64,000 nucleotides of DNA from Panicum virgatum (Eukaryota; Streptophyta; Magnoliopsida; Poales; Poaceae). Positions within the stretch are counted from its first letter, which is position 1, and each line of letters opens with the position of its first letter. Position numbers and translations under genes: made by a program. Shown piece after piece: positions 33,203-45,944 of the stretch. The DNA lies in assembly GCF_016808335.1 (NCBI RefSeq), contig NC_053148.1:46206930-46270929 (forward strand), given 5' to 3'. Below the pieces are notes generated by a model. That model worked only from the letters and a program-made list of their open reading frames with translations, made no database searches and was not told where the DNA came from.

Positions 33203-36200
33203 ATGGACAACGCCGAGGGGCCGTCCCCGGAGCCCGCCGATCGCGCGGTGAGATGCCCCCCCTGCCGAGCTTTGCCCTCCTCCCCTGAGATCCTTCTTCT
33301 ATCTCCATTTCTAGCACAGTTCTGGTTCGTGCTCTGCTAATTTCTTACTGCCCGCGCGGCGATTGGTGCGGAGCCCATTAATATCTTCCTACTCCTCCTT
33401 GAATCCATAATGGAGCTTAATTTTTAATTTTTCTGCTACCACTCAAAAGATACGAGCTTTGTAGCTGAATTGTGGCGAGCTGGGCGAATCTTTGTTATGC
33501 TCTTTGCGCTTCTCTTCCACTTTTCTTTCTTTCTTTCTTTTGGGCAAACTAGATTAGGACCGGAAGATGGAATCTTTCCTGCTTTGCCTCATCAGGCAGT
33601 TAAAGTTTTCCCTCGGTTGTCACTGATTTTCTCCTGCTTGCCTAACTTGGCTGCCGTGTACTTGCCACCTTGTCACATGGGCCAAAATTGGACTAGGTTC
33701 TTGTTTTAGGTGTGCTGCCCTTTATGATGAAACTGCTGTGCTGAATGAGTTAGCTATATTTCCAGGCTCTGTGATTATGCCGTCACATGTGTGGTTGGAG
33801 AATTGAATTTCGTGCATAATTAGTTGAACCCGTCTTATGACGAAGGGAATACCAGATTCAGCATCTCACAAACATGACTTATCTCCATTACACCTTCAAG
33901 AAACTAGCATTTTAAATGTTATGATTTGTCCATGTGATTGTACTGCAGTCAGAAAAATTAGAACCAGGAAAGCCAATAGAGATCATCATTATTATGTTTC
34001 AGTTACGTCCCATTTGAGTTTCTGTTCTTCTGTAAGTGTGTTGATTAAATTTAGACTGGGAGGAAGGGAGCGGTCTGGTATTGTCACTCCTCCATGTCTT
34101 TATAGTTAAGACTAAGATGAGTCTCATGAGCTTGTCGAGGCGTCATGAATAATTATAGTTCTTTCCCCTTTTATGGAAGCAATGGGGGCTCTTTCTTCTT
34201 TTCAGTTCATTCGTCTACCAAGCTGATTAAGTTATTTGACCATCGTTGCTTACTGTATTGTCTGCTTGAATGTGTAGGCATCGGATCAGGATGGCAGTGC
34301 CCAAGCTACACCTGGCCTTAATTCGCGAAGGCCAAACCTTTCGTTGCAAATACCAGCCAGGACCTTGGATACCAGTATACCTACTTCTACAAGAATTAAT
34401 ATTTCCTCCAGCCCCAGTTCAACAAGAGCTGGTTTGCCACCAAGACCTAATTCAACGAGAACAAAATCATCTATCAAGAACATCATGCCTCAGCACAGTT
34501 TCAGGTCAAGGAGTTCAGCCCAGGAAGGTGACCGGGTGATCCTTCTGAATCCTGGGACACCATCTGAAGGCCAGCAGGATAACCCAAGTACAGCGAGATC
34601 GTTTTCTTTGAGAAAGGTTATGAACTCTTTATCGGCAAAACGGACACATTCTCTGCCAGTCACGCCTGTTGGAACTAACGACAAGGTTTCTTCTCCAGTA
34701 AATCAATTAGAGAGCCTGCCAACTACATCTGTAAGTATACATATTTATTCTGCAAAATATGTGCCCATACAAATCCTAGATGATACCCTTTCACATTGAA
34801 CCAGTTTAAAATGCTGAACATTAAGATTTTGTTCTTAAAATATGCTTTATGCTACTAGCAGAATCAAGAAGTCGAAGCAAAAATCAGGCGTTCGCTTTCA
34901 GTCCCAGGAAATCGCAAAAACAGAAGTTTGAGAAGAGCAGATTCATTAGGTGTCATCCGTGTGATTCCAACAACTCCACGACCTGTTCCAGTCGATACAA
35001 CAACATCAAACGATGTCATTGAAGAAACTGGTGATGGTATATACTCTTACAATCATCTACTCGTATACTTTCATAGTTTGAATCTCATTTTACAAAGCAC
35101 CATGTGCTCATTGAAGTGCATTGTTGAGTTCCTGGCAGTCCCTGAAGATGGAGGCGAAGATATTCCTGAAGAAGAGGCAGTCTGCAGAATTTGTTTTGTT
35201 GAACTCAACGAAGGAGGGGAAACACTTAAAATGGAGTGCAGCTGCAAAGGAGAACTTGCCCTTGCGCACCAAGATTGTGCTGTCAAATGGTTTAGCATCA
35301 AGGGAAACAAGATATGTGATGTCTGCAAACAAGAAGTTCAGAATCTTCCTGTGACTTTATTGAGGATACCAACTCAAACTGCAAACAGACGGATAGCGAA
35401 TGCTGCTCAGCAGAGAGCAGCTCAACAATACAGGTAAGGAAAAAGGCAAAGATAGTTGAGGGAGGGATTCATGCTATCATGCTATGGAGATGGAACTCTA
35501 CTTGTTTTCATTTTACTTCTCGATGATTTTGCATGTTGAGCATTATCTGACATTCTGACTTCACTTTCTAACAGATTTTGGCAGGACATTCCAATTTTGG
35601 TGATGGTTAGCATGCTTGCGTACTTCTGTTTCTTGGAACAACTTCTGGTTTGTGTCCCTTGCTTTCTTCATTTACTGGTGCTTTTGAATGGCCCACCGCA
35701 CTCCTCTTTTGGTTTCAATTTTGTAAAAGTGGCTTTTATTGATCAGGTTACGGATTTGCAGTCACGTGCACTGGCAATTTCATTGCCTTTCTCATGTGTG
35801 TTGGGCCTCCTTTCTTCTATGATAGCATCCACTATGGGTAATTAATTATACTCATATTTTTCCATTCATATTTTTACAATAAGTAATTGCAGCCTCACAA
35901 GACTAGCTTACTTTATAGAGAAAATTGAATGCCTTTCAGTCTTTAGTGATAGGTTGGAGATCTAAAGTGCTATAGTTCACTTTGCCCACCCTGGTCTGTA
36001 ACCCTGTGCAAAGGAATTAGTGGGAATTTACTTGATTTCAGTATCTGCACAAAAAAGCCCCCTAATCTGTTCCTATTTTCTTAGGGATGCCTTTTTGTTA
36101 TATGGTGATGTTTTCTTCTTGCCACCACTAAAATCAATCTTTTATTCGCTCCTACAGTGTCAAAGAGCTATCTATGGGCCTATGCTTCATTCCAGTTTGC

Positions 36201-36556
36201 TATTGTCATCCTGTTTGCTCATATCTTCTACAATGTGGTATGGAAATCTTCTCTTTGATGAAATTTGATGCGGATAAATGTTTGTGCTGTGCTGATTATT
36301 ATCTTATCACTTGCAGCTGAGAGTGAATGCAGTCCTTGCAGTCCTACTCTCCTCATTCACTGGGTTTGGGATTGCTATTAGTACAAACTCTCTGCTAGTA
36401 GAGTATTTGAGGTGGAGAGCTAGGAGGAATCAGCGTTTAGCCCAGCAGGCTGTCAATGCTGCGCAGCATCCAGAATCTGGTAGTAATGGTGCAAATGATG
36501 ATAATGGTGACAGGCAGCAAGGGCATGATCCCAATTCTGGGAACAATGCTGTTTGA
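33203..36556 (+). CDS. RING-CH (RINGv) membrane E3 ubiquitin ligase, 483 aa
   Basis: Eight exons keep frame: 33203-33247, 34278-34730, 34862-35036, 35139-35433, 35575-35647, 35747-35837, 36158-36237, 36317-36556 (1452 nt). The N terminus is long, Ser/Pro-rich and probably disordered. The RING-CH domain (C4HC3) uses C240, C243, C258, C260, H268, C271, C284 and C287, with the Trp-Phe pair (275-276) typical of MARCH-like E2-binding domains. Four hydrophobic segments follow at about 328-346, 353-375, 383-404 and 407-432, then an acidic/Asn-rich tail. Family role: transfer of ubiquitin to membrane cargo from an endomembrane location. The closest known group is the plant RING/FYVE/PHD superfamily of membrane RING-CH proteins. 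The start was chosen because exon 1 ([15 protein letters not shown]) joins in phase and follows a CT-rich leader. Substrates are unknown. Confidence 0.9.
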
Positions 36557-37983
36557 TGATTCAGGTTTGTCAACAGCATATTCAAGTAGAAGTAGTGGTC
36601 TATCGCTCTCCCCCCATCTCCCTTGAGTAGTGTTAAAACTTATCATCTGTGTGTACTTAAAAGCTAATATGCTCACCTCTTATCTTGCTGTTGTCTTCTG
36701 CAGATTGCATAGTGTTACGGGTGTGCAGCTGTTTATTTTATCTGTATAGGAGCTAGCTCATTGGACTTGGGTACCGCAATTGCAAGAACAGAAACCTGAA
36801 AGAACATATCTTCACGTAGACAGCATGTGAGGCTATATGGCCACATGGAGAGCTCAAGAGTGATCACGGCTGTCTTTACACAACACGCAGAGATGAACCA
36901 GCTATGCAATGTTCATGCTATTAGTCTAGTAGTTTGACATCAGATATGGTTTCTTCGTTGTATATTTAGTAGATCGGATGGTACAAAGTACATCAGTGAA
37001 GCGAGGGCTGCTTGTAGTTGTGAATTTACCCCCTAATATAGATATACATAAATGAATTATAGTTTCCCCATACTGAGGGCTCCTAGTCAGCGGGTGAAAA
37101 ATATTCAGATTGTGTATTGCCATACAGTTGTCTTAGCTGTGAACCACAGAATTGTATCCAATGCCAGAGGTTGAATAAAATATGGAGGTGATGATTGTTC
37201 CTCAGGTTCTTCTCATGTTCTCTATGACAATAGGTTATGGTAAATGGTAATGCAGGTTCTTGCATTAACTAGCTACATGCAGGAATTTTGCAGACCAGCA
37301 AACATAATTTTAGCAATCATGCTACCGAATTAAAACCGATGGGCAAATGTAGCTAAACTAGTATCTCGTTTGATTAGCTATATCCAAATTTCAGATTCCC
37401 AGGATCAAATTGTCCAAACTGTGTGTTCTATATCCAAATTTCTGATTTCCAAGATCAAATTGTCCAATTATTTTATTCGATGCCATGAGTTTTCTGGATT
37501 AATATTAGACAAACCTTGGCATGGCAAGCAAGCAAACGAACAAACAAACAAAAACAGAGCGAGAGGAGAGATTTCATAGCGCTTCCTAGTTGCGTGTTCT
37601 AGTGTGCTACGCATGCTGCTAAAGATTTCAAGAAAGTCCCTACAATCATGAGCGGATTTGGTTAGAGCGGGCAAAGACAAGAGAAATGATGTGTTGAGGC
37701 AGCTAACTTCCAAGCATCGGTCACACTCACCATTTCCATCTTTCCTCTTCTTCGCCGGCGCCAGCCCCAGCATCGCCGAACCTCCCGCACGCCGGCCGGA
37801 GAATTCATCCAGACGTGGCATTGAGCGAATCCTTTTCCTGGTAAGGAACCCTAACTTTTGGATAGATTGGTCTAAGAGCCAACAAGATTTGTTCTTGGTG
37901 CGGACAATCAAGTTCATGTTTTTCTCCCTCCTTCAGCTCTGTCAGCTAATTGCGAGTTCTTCTCCTGCGGTCTTGCGGAAGGC
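36557..37983. other. RING-CH 3' UTR, intergenic DNA and HIBADH 5' leader
   Basis: The first several hundred bases are probably 3' UTR of the upstream gene. A direct duplication of about 38 bp lies at 37379-37467. From about 37700 the sequence becomes the CT-rich leader of the next gene, with a possible 5' UTR donor at about 37841 (CTG|GTAAGG). Confidence 0.55.
37379..37467. repeat. Imperfect direct duplication of about 38 bp
   Basis: TATATCCAAATTTC...GATCAAATTGTCCAA is present twice, 51 bp apart, with a few substitutions. Confidence 0.85.
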
Positions 37984-40470
37984 ATGGCGAGGTTCGGATG
38001 GAGAGTCGGTTCCAAGGTGCAGAGATGGGGTCGGAGCTTCTTCCGGGGCTTCTCTTCTGCTTCGATTCCGTCTCAGCTGGAGGTGCTCAACGTTCTACCC
38101 TCACCTCTTATGGTCTTTCTACCAGCATCCGTGATGCCTGGTTGGCTTCGTATGACAGCACACACTATTATCGACTTGGTTTGAACGTCTACGAGAACTT
38201 AACTAAAATAGGGAAGGTGCTTTGACATTTTTTCCCCTAAGCTTACCCGTTCCGCGGCTGGGATATTGGTTTTCATGAGTTGCTGGTGCTTTTCAGAATG
38301 TAGGATTCATTGGACTCGGGAATATGGGATCCCATATGGCAAGGAACCTGATTACGGCTGGATATAAAGTGACTGTTCATGATATGTAAGTCCCTGCCTA
38401 TTCTTACATGTTCTTGGTCATAAAATTCATTTTCTTGTTCAAAATTTGTTTGCTTAGCGATGAAAAAACAAGCCTTCTTGTATTTAGTCTAATGGAACGT
38501 CCTTGTCCAATAATCGCTAAATATGCCACATCAGAAATGAAAATTCGATGAAGAAATTCTCAGACGATGGAATCCCCACAAAGCAGTCTCCACTTGAAGT
38601 TTCAGAGTCGAGTGATGTCGTGATTACCATGCTTCCTTCCTCTTCCCATGTAAGTCGATTGCATGTTACTCCCATTCTTGATTTCACTGCTTGAATCATG
38701 CTCTCAGATATAAACAGTAATTGTCCTTTTATGCAACAAGTCCTACATCCAACCATCTCTACAAATACAGCTTATTTTGTTTCCTGGAACATATTTTACC
38801 ATGTTCACAGATGTTCTTCAGGTTTTAGAGGTATACAATGGAACTAATGGCTTGCTTGGTGGTGGTAGCCACCTTGGACCTTGGTTATACATAGACTCAT
38901 CTACAGTTGATCCGCAAACATCAAGAAAGATATCGACGGCCATATCAAGATGCCATTTAAAGGAAAATAAAGGTTAAATTCCACCATAATAAATTAAATT
39001 CACAATCAATATTGTCAGTTGATGGCCATACTCGAGTTTAAATGTGCAGAAGTGATTACCAATGATATCAATTGTTTCTGCTGTCGGCTACAATTGATAC
39101 TAGAAATCTAACTTTCTGGTAACATCGAATTTTGAGCTGCGCACATGTGCCTTTTGTCTCTGGTCAGGCTACGTTGAAAACCCATTGATTCTGGATGCTC
39201 CGGTTTCTGGAGGTGTTCCTGCTGCAGAAGCTGCGAAGCTAACTTTCATGGTATTATTGCTTTTCGTCATGACTTGTAGCTGTTTGATCAGACAAGAAAA
39301 CCATTATGTTTCAAGCAATGATGTACAGGTAGGAGGTCTAGAGGAAGCATATTTAGCAGCCAAGCCCCTACTTCTCTCAATGGGGAAAAGGGCAATCTAC
39401 TGCGGTGGGGCTGGAAATGGCTCGGCAAGTTTTGTTAACCCCGACTCTTGGCTGATAATTATCAATGTCCAGATGATTCCAACTCACTCTTGATATTGAA
39501 AATTTAAGGCTGCAAAGATCTGTAACAACATGGCAATGGCGATCAGCATGCTTGGGGTCTCAGAAGCCTTTGCTCTTGGTCAGAATCTTGGGATCAAAGC
39601 AAGCACTCTTACAGACATTTTCAATTGCTCGAGTGCTCGCTGCTGGAGTAGGTATTGTCTCCTTTTCTCATATAATTGCAATTTTAGTTGCAAAGATTAC
39701 GAGAATTACTTCCTCGAGCATTGGAAGTGTGGCTGCAATGTTTTACTCAGTTTAATGAAGTGTAGAAGCTAGTTTCCTAAGATCAGCTTTTATGTTGTGT
39801 CATCTGAATTTCTGTGGTTTTGTTTTCTGTTGACTTCAACAGCGACACATATAACCCAGTTCCCGGAGTTATGGAGGGCGTGCCATCATCGAGGAACTAT
39901 GACGGTGGTTTCACCTCCAAACTAATGGTACATTTTGGTAGTAAATTCCCTGCTTGTTCGAAATCTTTTATAGCATATCAAGTGCACGTTTGATAGTTAA
40001 TTCAACTAAGGACAAGCTGTTGTGCCTGATATATCAATTTCTTGCCTACCACTGATTCATATTCGTCTCTTGTTCTGACAAATTGCCGTTTCAAAGGTTT
40101 CCCTCAGAAACACTTCCAAAGAAAAAGAGTTTCCCTTAAAAAAAACTAATAAGAGCTTATCAGATTAAACTGGGTCCACGGACTGCATCCCTCTGCAGGC
40201 TAAAGATTTGGATTTGGCCATGGCCTCTGCATCTGGAGTCGGCTTCAAATGTCCCATGGGCTCTGAGGCACTTGAAATGTAAAATACTTCTTTCCACTGC
40301 TTTACTATAAGTCTATAACTCACCTCGTACCAGATGTTTTCCCTTTTCCTTTTCTTGCACAACTAATCTGGTGCTTCTGTAGTTACCGAAAGCTCTGCGG
40401 GGATTGCTGCGAACTCAAGGACTTCTCATGTGTATTCCGCCATTACTATGCTGGCAAGGATGAAGAGTGA
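37984..40470 (+). CDS. HIBADH: 3-hydroxyisobutyrate dehydrogenase, mitochondrial, 342 aa
   Basis: The enzyme oxidises 3-hydroxyisobutyrate to methylmalonate semialdehyde with NAD in valine breakdown in the mitochondrial matrix. Ten exons keep frame: 37984-38082, 38297-38385, 38535-38649, 38822-38972, 39168-39250, 39329-39424, 39509-39651, 39843-39927, 40199-40278, 40383-40470 (1029 nt). Residues 1-33 are Arg/Ser-rich without acids until the end, like a transit peptide. The NAD-binding motif is GLGNMG at 39-44. The substrate motif DAPVSGG is at 161-167. The catalytic Lys is K214, followed by N218 (AAKICNN). The C terminus [15 protein letters not shown], then a Tyr-Tyr-Ala-Gly-Lys end, is typical of the plant enzyme. 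Length agrees with the family (about 345). Intron 6 uses a GC donor (CG|GCAAGT). A related beta-hydroxyacid dehydrogenase is the only alternative. Confidence 0.95.
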
Positions 40471-41394
40471 CCTGCTAGTTACTCTAGCAAACTTGCCGCT
40501 TGTTCAAATGAATAAAACAAAAATAAAGTTTCTGGAATGGTTCCAGTGTAAATCTGTAGAGTTGTACTGAGATATGGTGGCTTTGTAAACTGTTTGTTGG
40601 TTTGCTTCTCGGCAATGGCAATAGACTGTTCGAGACATCTTTAACTATGATCCAAGAACTGCCAGTTTTCAGCAATTCCGTTTCTGTTCTGTCCAACGGA
40701 ATCGAGATGCATTGACCTGAGGAGGATTGTGTAATCAGATGTCGGTCAGACCCGTGCCCGGGTCCCTTGCAGTAGTAGTAGTCGCCGTCGAGGTGAGAAG
40801 AGGCGGCGGCGATGGCAGCGGCGGCAGCCGGGAGCGCCGGTGCGGACGGTTCTGAACCCAACCCAGCCTGCCAAAGCAAGCAAAAATCTCCAAGAGTTTG
40901 CCATATTTTACTTAGCATATTTTGTGTTTTGTCAATTTCTAAAAAGATATGCCAAGTAAAAAAAAATTTATCTCCAATAGTTTGGCATAATTTACTTGCC
41001 AAATCCAGATCTAACTTACATCAGGAACTCTGAGAGAGAAACAAAATTATATTTATATCCTTCTACCTCTTGAAAACTTAAATCAGGAACTCTTCTCTGT
41101 TATTTATTTCTTTTTTCACCCTCCCACCTGACTAGAAACCACGATGCCAACCCGCGCGTATATTTACGTGCTGGAGGCTGGTTTTTCCCAAATTACTAAA
41201 AATTGCCAAGTCTTTTGCCAAACTGTTGAAGGAGTATTTAAGATAGATACGACTAGACGAGTTCTAGGCTACCACTGCTGCCACTAGGCCCCAGGAGAAA
41301 AGGAAGGGGACCTACCTGGAAGTGTGAACCGCCGCGTCTCTGCGAGATCCAAACCCCCTCCTCAACACGACGCCGGCGACGAAGGGAGGAGGCG
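40471..41394. other. Intergenic region with a MITE-like insertion; RGTA 5' leader
   Basis: It holds the 3' UTR of the dehydrogenase, a GC-rich stretch of about 60 bp with GCGGCGGC runs (near 40803), the element at 40883-41238, and about 150 bp of leader for the next gene. Confidence 0.6.
40883..41238. mobile_element. MITE-like element with TIR related to CTCCAAGAGTTTGCCA
   Basis: The left end reads AATCTCCAAGAGTTTGCCA. The right end, reversed, reads ATACTCCTTCAACAGTTTGG, so the two pair imperfectly. An internal repeat of the left end (ATCTCCAATAGTTTGGCA, at about 40970) suggests a duplication. The family is not certain and no clean target duplication was found. Confidence 0.5.
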
Positions 41395-44300
41395 ATGCAC
41401 GGCCGGCCCCGGCGCCCGGCCAAGCCGGAGGACGAGGCGGCGTCGTCAGCGAAAGCCGCCAAGCTCCGGGACCTCCAGGCCCAGGTCCTGCAGAACCACC
41501 ACTCCCGCACGTAAGCCGCCGCCAGCGCTACACCCTCCTCCCTCCCTCTCCTTGTTCCGTCTAGCACCGGTCGCTTCTAGCGACTTTGTAGGGCTAATAT
41601 GATAGATAGAGCTTCGATTGACGATTAGCTTTCCTGGCCTGGAGATTGTTCCCTTGGAGGAAAGATGCAACTTTTACTTCTTTGTTCTTGTTCATGCTGC
41701 TTCTTTCTTGAAGCTGGGGGTGACCCAGGAACCAGTGTTGCATTATTATTTGGTTGGGATGTTTTCATTTCCTGCCCTGATTCGTATCATAGCAAACTAT
41801 TAGTTGCTTAATCAGCCGTAGAAAACAAAGGAGAGATTGGGTTGTCACGTCTCTGTTGCAGTTTCACCTTTGTTGCCTTATCGTCATTGTATTTTGTAGC
41901 AAGCGTACCAAAAGATCCAGAATTCAGGCTTTAAAAGTAGTGCTTAATAACTCACTTTTGACTTATGTGAACAATGGCTGTGGCCTGTAGCTACACCAAA
42001 GAGGCAATTGGGTTGAGCTTCAAGCTGCTCGAGATAAATCCTGAGGCCTACACTGCATGGAACTACCGGAAGCTTGCGTTCCAGCACAATATCAAGGAGC
42101 TTTATGACCCAGAGGCCATCAGGTCCGCCGCCGACGATGAGCTCAGAGTGGTGAGTTCCCTGACCTATCAACACTCGTCAATAAATTTGAGTACAGAGAA
42201 AGAAATATGAATTCTCTTGTGTTTTTTATGCTTTAGTCATTTCAAGTGACCATGTAGTTGACTGCTCGAATGACACTTAAATGTTGAACTTTGAAGGTTG
42301 AGGTTGCTTTAAGGCAGAACCCAAAGTCCTATGGGGCTTGGTATCACCGGAAGTGGTTGCTAAACCAAAAGCTAGCCCCAGTGGATTCCAAGCGTGAATT
42401 TGGCCTCTTGGATAAACTATTAAAGGTAGATGCCAGGAATTTCCATGGATGGAATTACCGAAGGTATGTCTCTGTTTTTCACAAGTAAGGTTAACATCAT
42501 CTGCTTGAGTTCATTCACCCCCTTGATCAGGTTCCTTGCAAGATTCATGGGAGTGCCAGATGAGGAAGAGCTTAAGTACACTATGGATAAGATCAGTGAC
42601 AACTTCAGTAATTACTCAGCATGGCACAATCGTAGGTATACAATTGCTATTTATGGTCATTCTTTCTAAGTTTTAGTCATACAATTGTAATTCATTCATG
42701 GATGGTCTTTCTAAATGCTTTCTCAGAATTTTCACATGTTTGTGTGGTGATGCTAGAAGTTAGTCTAAACTTATATCTAGTATCAGTGTATGGGTCATGA
42801 AACAAATGTAACTAATAACATCCAATTCATTGAAAAATGTAAGGTGCTCCACCTTAAGCTTCTTTTGGCTGTTGTGAACTAAGCACAAGTTACTGGGCAA
42901 CTGAGCCGACACTATAGCAATCTGAGTGCATAACATGTTAAACAGCAAATGGAAATATGCTTGGTTTCTTATAATTCTTAGTGATTAGTGAAACTTGATA
43001 CCCTGAAGATGTGCTTACCTCCCTGTGACATTTGATTGCTTTGACCTTTGTCCTTTTTGTTTCTCAATATTATGTTTACTTGCGGTTTTTGTAGTTATAT
43101 TTTAATTATATGTTTTCTGCAATGTCATTCTAATTCAACTTTTTTCAGTATACTTCTGTCCAATCTACTAATCCAACAGAGCAAAGGTTTCGAATCAAAG
43201 CAGAAGATTTTTTCAGAGGAGTTTGAACTTGTCACTCAAGCTCTTTTCACGGATCCAAGTGACCAAAGCGGATGGTTCTACCACCTCTGGCTTTTAGCTC
43301 AAACATCTACTCCAGATAACCCACAGCTGATTGCTTCATGGCCTTTTAATGGTGCAAAGCTCAGTTCCTCTCTGGTCAAGGAAAAAGTTGAGAAGAGCAC
43401 ACTATCATCCATCTGGTGTCACTCACTGAAGGAAAGGATTGTACCCATCGTTCTCTATTTTAATGAGCCTGTCAAAGGATTAAATCAATCAAGTGTGAAG
43501 TTAAAATCTGATTTGGACTTTGGTAAGGATATTCGCTGGAGGGCCCTTTCAGTGACAGATTCTGGTTATTCTAACTGTTGGGCCACACATCTTCAAATTG
43601 CAAACGAATGGAGCAGTTCACAGCAATATTCTGTTGATGTGAGCATACCCTGCTCAGATGATATTGTGTCTAGAAGTGGCTCTACCTACAATTGTCCTGT
43701 GCATTTGACATTTGCTATTGAATTGATCAGCGACGAAGCCCAGGATATAGATCTGTTTGATAAGCCAGTCTCCTGGAATCGCTCAGAGTCATTCCAGCCT
43801 CATGAAAACCATGAGTCTATGCCTTTTGATCTGCTAAAGATCACTAGTGCCTTGGTCGAAGAGGATTCAAATTGGCATTTTGAAAGACTATCTGAGGAAA
43901 TAGACCTTTTCAGAGAATTACCTGATGATAATAGGTTAGACTCTAAATTCGTTCCGAAACTTTTTTTTTCATAAATATAACAGCCATTCTTATAACCTGC
44001 TCTCTTTTCCAGCAAGTTTGTGAAGTTGACATTAGCCCGGCTATTGCTTGCTTGTGCTGCAATAAAGTCCCGTGGGAGATCTCTCATTGAAAGGAAGAGA
44101 TACTGTGAAGAGGCGATGGGGTACTTCAGTGACTTAATTCGCCTGGATCCATCTCATAAACGGTATTATGAGGATGAACGGAGCTTAGTACTAATGGATA
44201 AGGTAGCATAAATAATTTTTGAAGAAACTTTGCTAAGGGATAATGTGGTGTTGTCTAACTTTATTTTTGTATGCAGTTAACTTGTGACATGGAGACTTTC

Positions 44301-45944
44301 ATGAAGCACTGTTCAGTTAAGGTTGAACCAAATTTGGTTCCGCTGAATCATGTGCAACTTTGCTCATTGTCTTTAACGCGCATTGGATTTGCTGAACGCC
44401 TGATATGGGTTCAAGTTCTGGACCTAGGCCATAACAGTCTTAGATCAGTTGAAGGTTAGCATTTAACCAACCTAACTCTCATGTCTAGTTCAACAACAAC
44501 AACAATATAGCCTTTTTTCCCAAGCAAGTTGGGGTAGGCTAGAGATGAAACCCGAAAGAAATAAGTTCAAGGTTCAGGCACATTGATAGCTAGTCTCCAA
44601 GCGCTCCTATCCAAAGCTATCTCTTTAGAGATATTCCAATCCTTAAGGTCTCTCTTAACCGACTCATCCCACGTCAGTTTAGGTCTATCTCTACCCCTCT
44701 TTACATTATCGACCCGCTCAAGAACCCCATTACGCACCGGCGCCTCAGGAGGCCTTCGTTGGACATGTCCAAACCATCTCAGCCGATGCTGGGTAAGTTT
44801 CTCCTCAATTGGTGCCACCCTGACCCTATCCCGAATAACTTCGTTCCGGACTCTATCCCTCCTTGTGTGCCCGCAAAACCACCGCAACATCCGCATCTCT
44901 GCTACACTCAGTTGCTGGACATGTCGCCTTTTTGTAGGCCAACATTCAGCACCGTATAACATCGCCGGACGAATTGCTGTCCTATAGAATTTGCCTTTTA
45001 GCTTTTATGGCACCCTCTTTGTCACAAAGGATGCCAGAAGCTTGCCGCCATTTCAACCAGCCAGCTGAAATTCTATGCCTAACATCTTCATCAATATTGC
45101 CATCCTTTTGTAGCACCGATCCTAAATACCGAAAAGTATCCTTCTGGACCACCACTTGCCCATCTAGACTAACGTCTCCCCCCTCATGCCTAGTCGCGCT
45201 GAAATCGCACATCATGTACTCGGTCTTGGTCCTACTAAGTCTGAACCCTTTCGACTCTAACGTGCGTCTCCACAGCTCTAACTTCCTATTAACCCCTGCC
45301 CTACTCTCGTCAACTAGCACCACATCATCAGCAAAGAGCATACACTAAGGGATAGCTCAACTGCAATTGCCTGTAAATTGATAATACTATCAGTGCACCA
45401 AGGCCTGCAAATTTGCTGCTCAACTGCAATTGCAGAACTGATAGCTATATTAAACTACTTGTTTTGATAATTTGCTTAGTCATTGGCTAATGCTTGATTA
45501 GGTTTACGGAGCAATGTCTTAAAAATGCTAACTTTTTGTTCTTTTATTTAAGGTTTGGAGGCTTTGCAGCAGCTTGTGTCCTTGAACATCAGCAACAACC
45601 AGATCAGTAGTTTCACAGCACTTGAACCCCTTACAAAGATAATTTCTTTGAAAGTACTGGATTTATCTTTCAACAAGATTGGAGCTCACTCAATTGACAC
45701 AACTCGGTATATATGCTCATCTCCTTTCTCACATAAAGTTGAAGCATGTGAAGCTTTTGAAGAGTGCTGGAAGAAAAGTATCAATGTGGAGGAATACTGG
45801 GACGCCATACTGTTCTTCGAAACTCTGAAGTTGGCACAGCTTGATATCAAAGGAAATGCAGTAGCAAGCAAGGAGGACTTCAGAACTCTTGTCCCAATGC
45901 TCATTCCTTCTCTAAAATGGCTCGATGCCGAGTGTGCCAATTAA
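41395..45944 (+). CDS. RGTA: Rab geranylgeranyltransferase alpha subunit (plant RGTA), 697 aa
   Basis: The alpha subunit pairs with the beta subunit and Rab escort protein to attach geranylgeranyl groups to Rab GTPases. Eight exons keep frame: 41395-41510, 41991-42150, 42297-42463, 42531-42635, 43149-43934, 44013-44202, 44277-44454, 45553-45944 (2094 nt). Prenyltransferase alpha repeats show the W-x-x-R core at W62 (AWNYRK), W107 (AWYHRK), W144 (GWNYRR) and W179 (AWHNRS). The large exon 5 encodes the Rab-GGTase insert domain. The C-terminal part has leucine-rich repeats ([33 protein letters not shown]), the layout of animal and plant alpha subunits. The start follows a GGCG context, and MHGRPRRP is a typical start for the family. 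Intron 7 is long because of an inserted LINE tail. The LRR lengths and the final exon read without a break. Confidence 0.93.
44495..45352 (-). mobile_element. RTE-like LINE 3' fragment in RGTA intron 7
   Basis: On the minus strand 45341-44982 and 44962-44567 encode the end of a LINE reverse transcriptase. The sequence includes LFADDVVLV (catalytic FADD box), then [13 protein letters not shown] and [15 protein letters not shown], followed by [15 protein letters not shown]. The element ends in a (GTT)n-type tail (CAACAACAAC on + at 44491), as plant RTE elements do. Flanks TAGTTCAAC (44486-44494) and TAGCTCAAC (45353-45361) look like a target duplication with one change. It is 5'-truncated, carries one frame break, and runs opposite to the gene. 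Confidence 0.88.

Noticed and set aside
35071..35332. Minus-strand frames across the RING-CH exon
   Set aside because: Shadow of the real coding exon, which has Cys/His spacing and splice support on the + strand.
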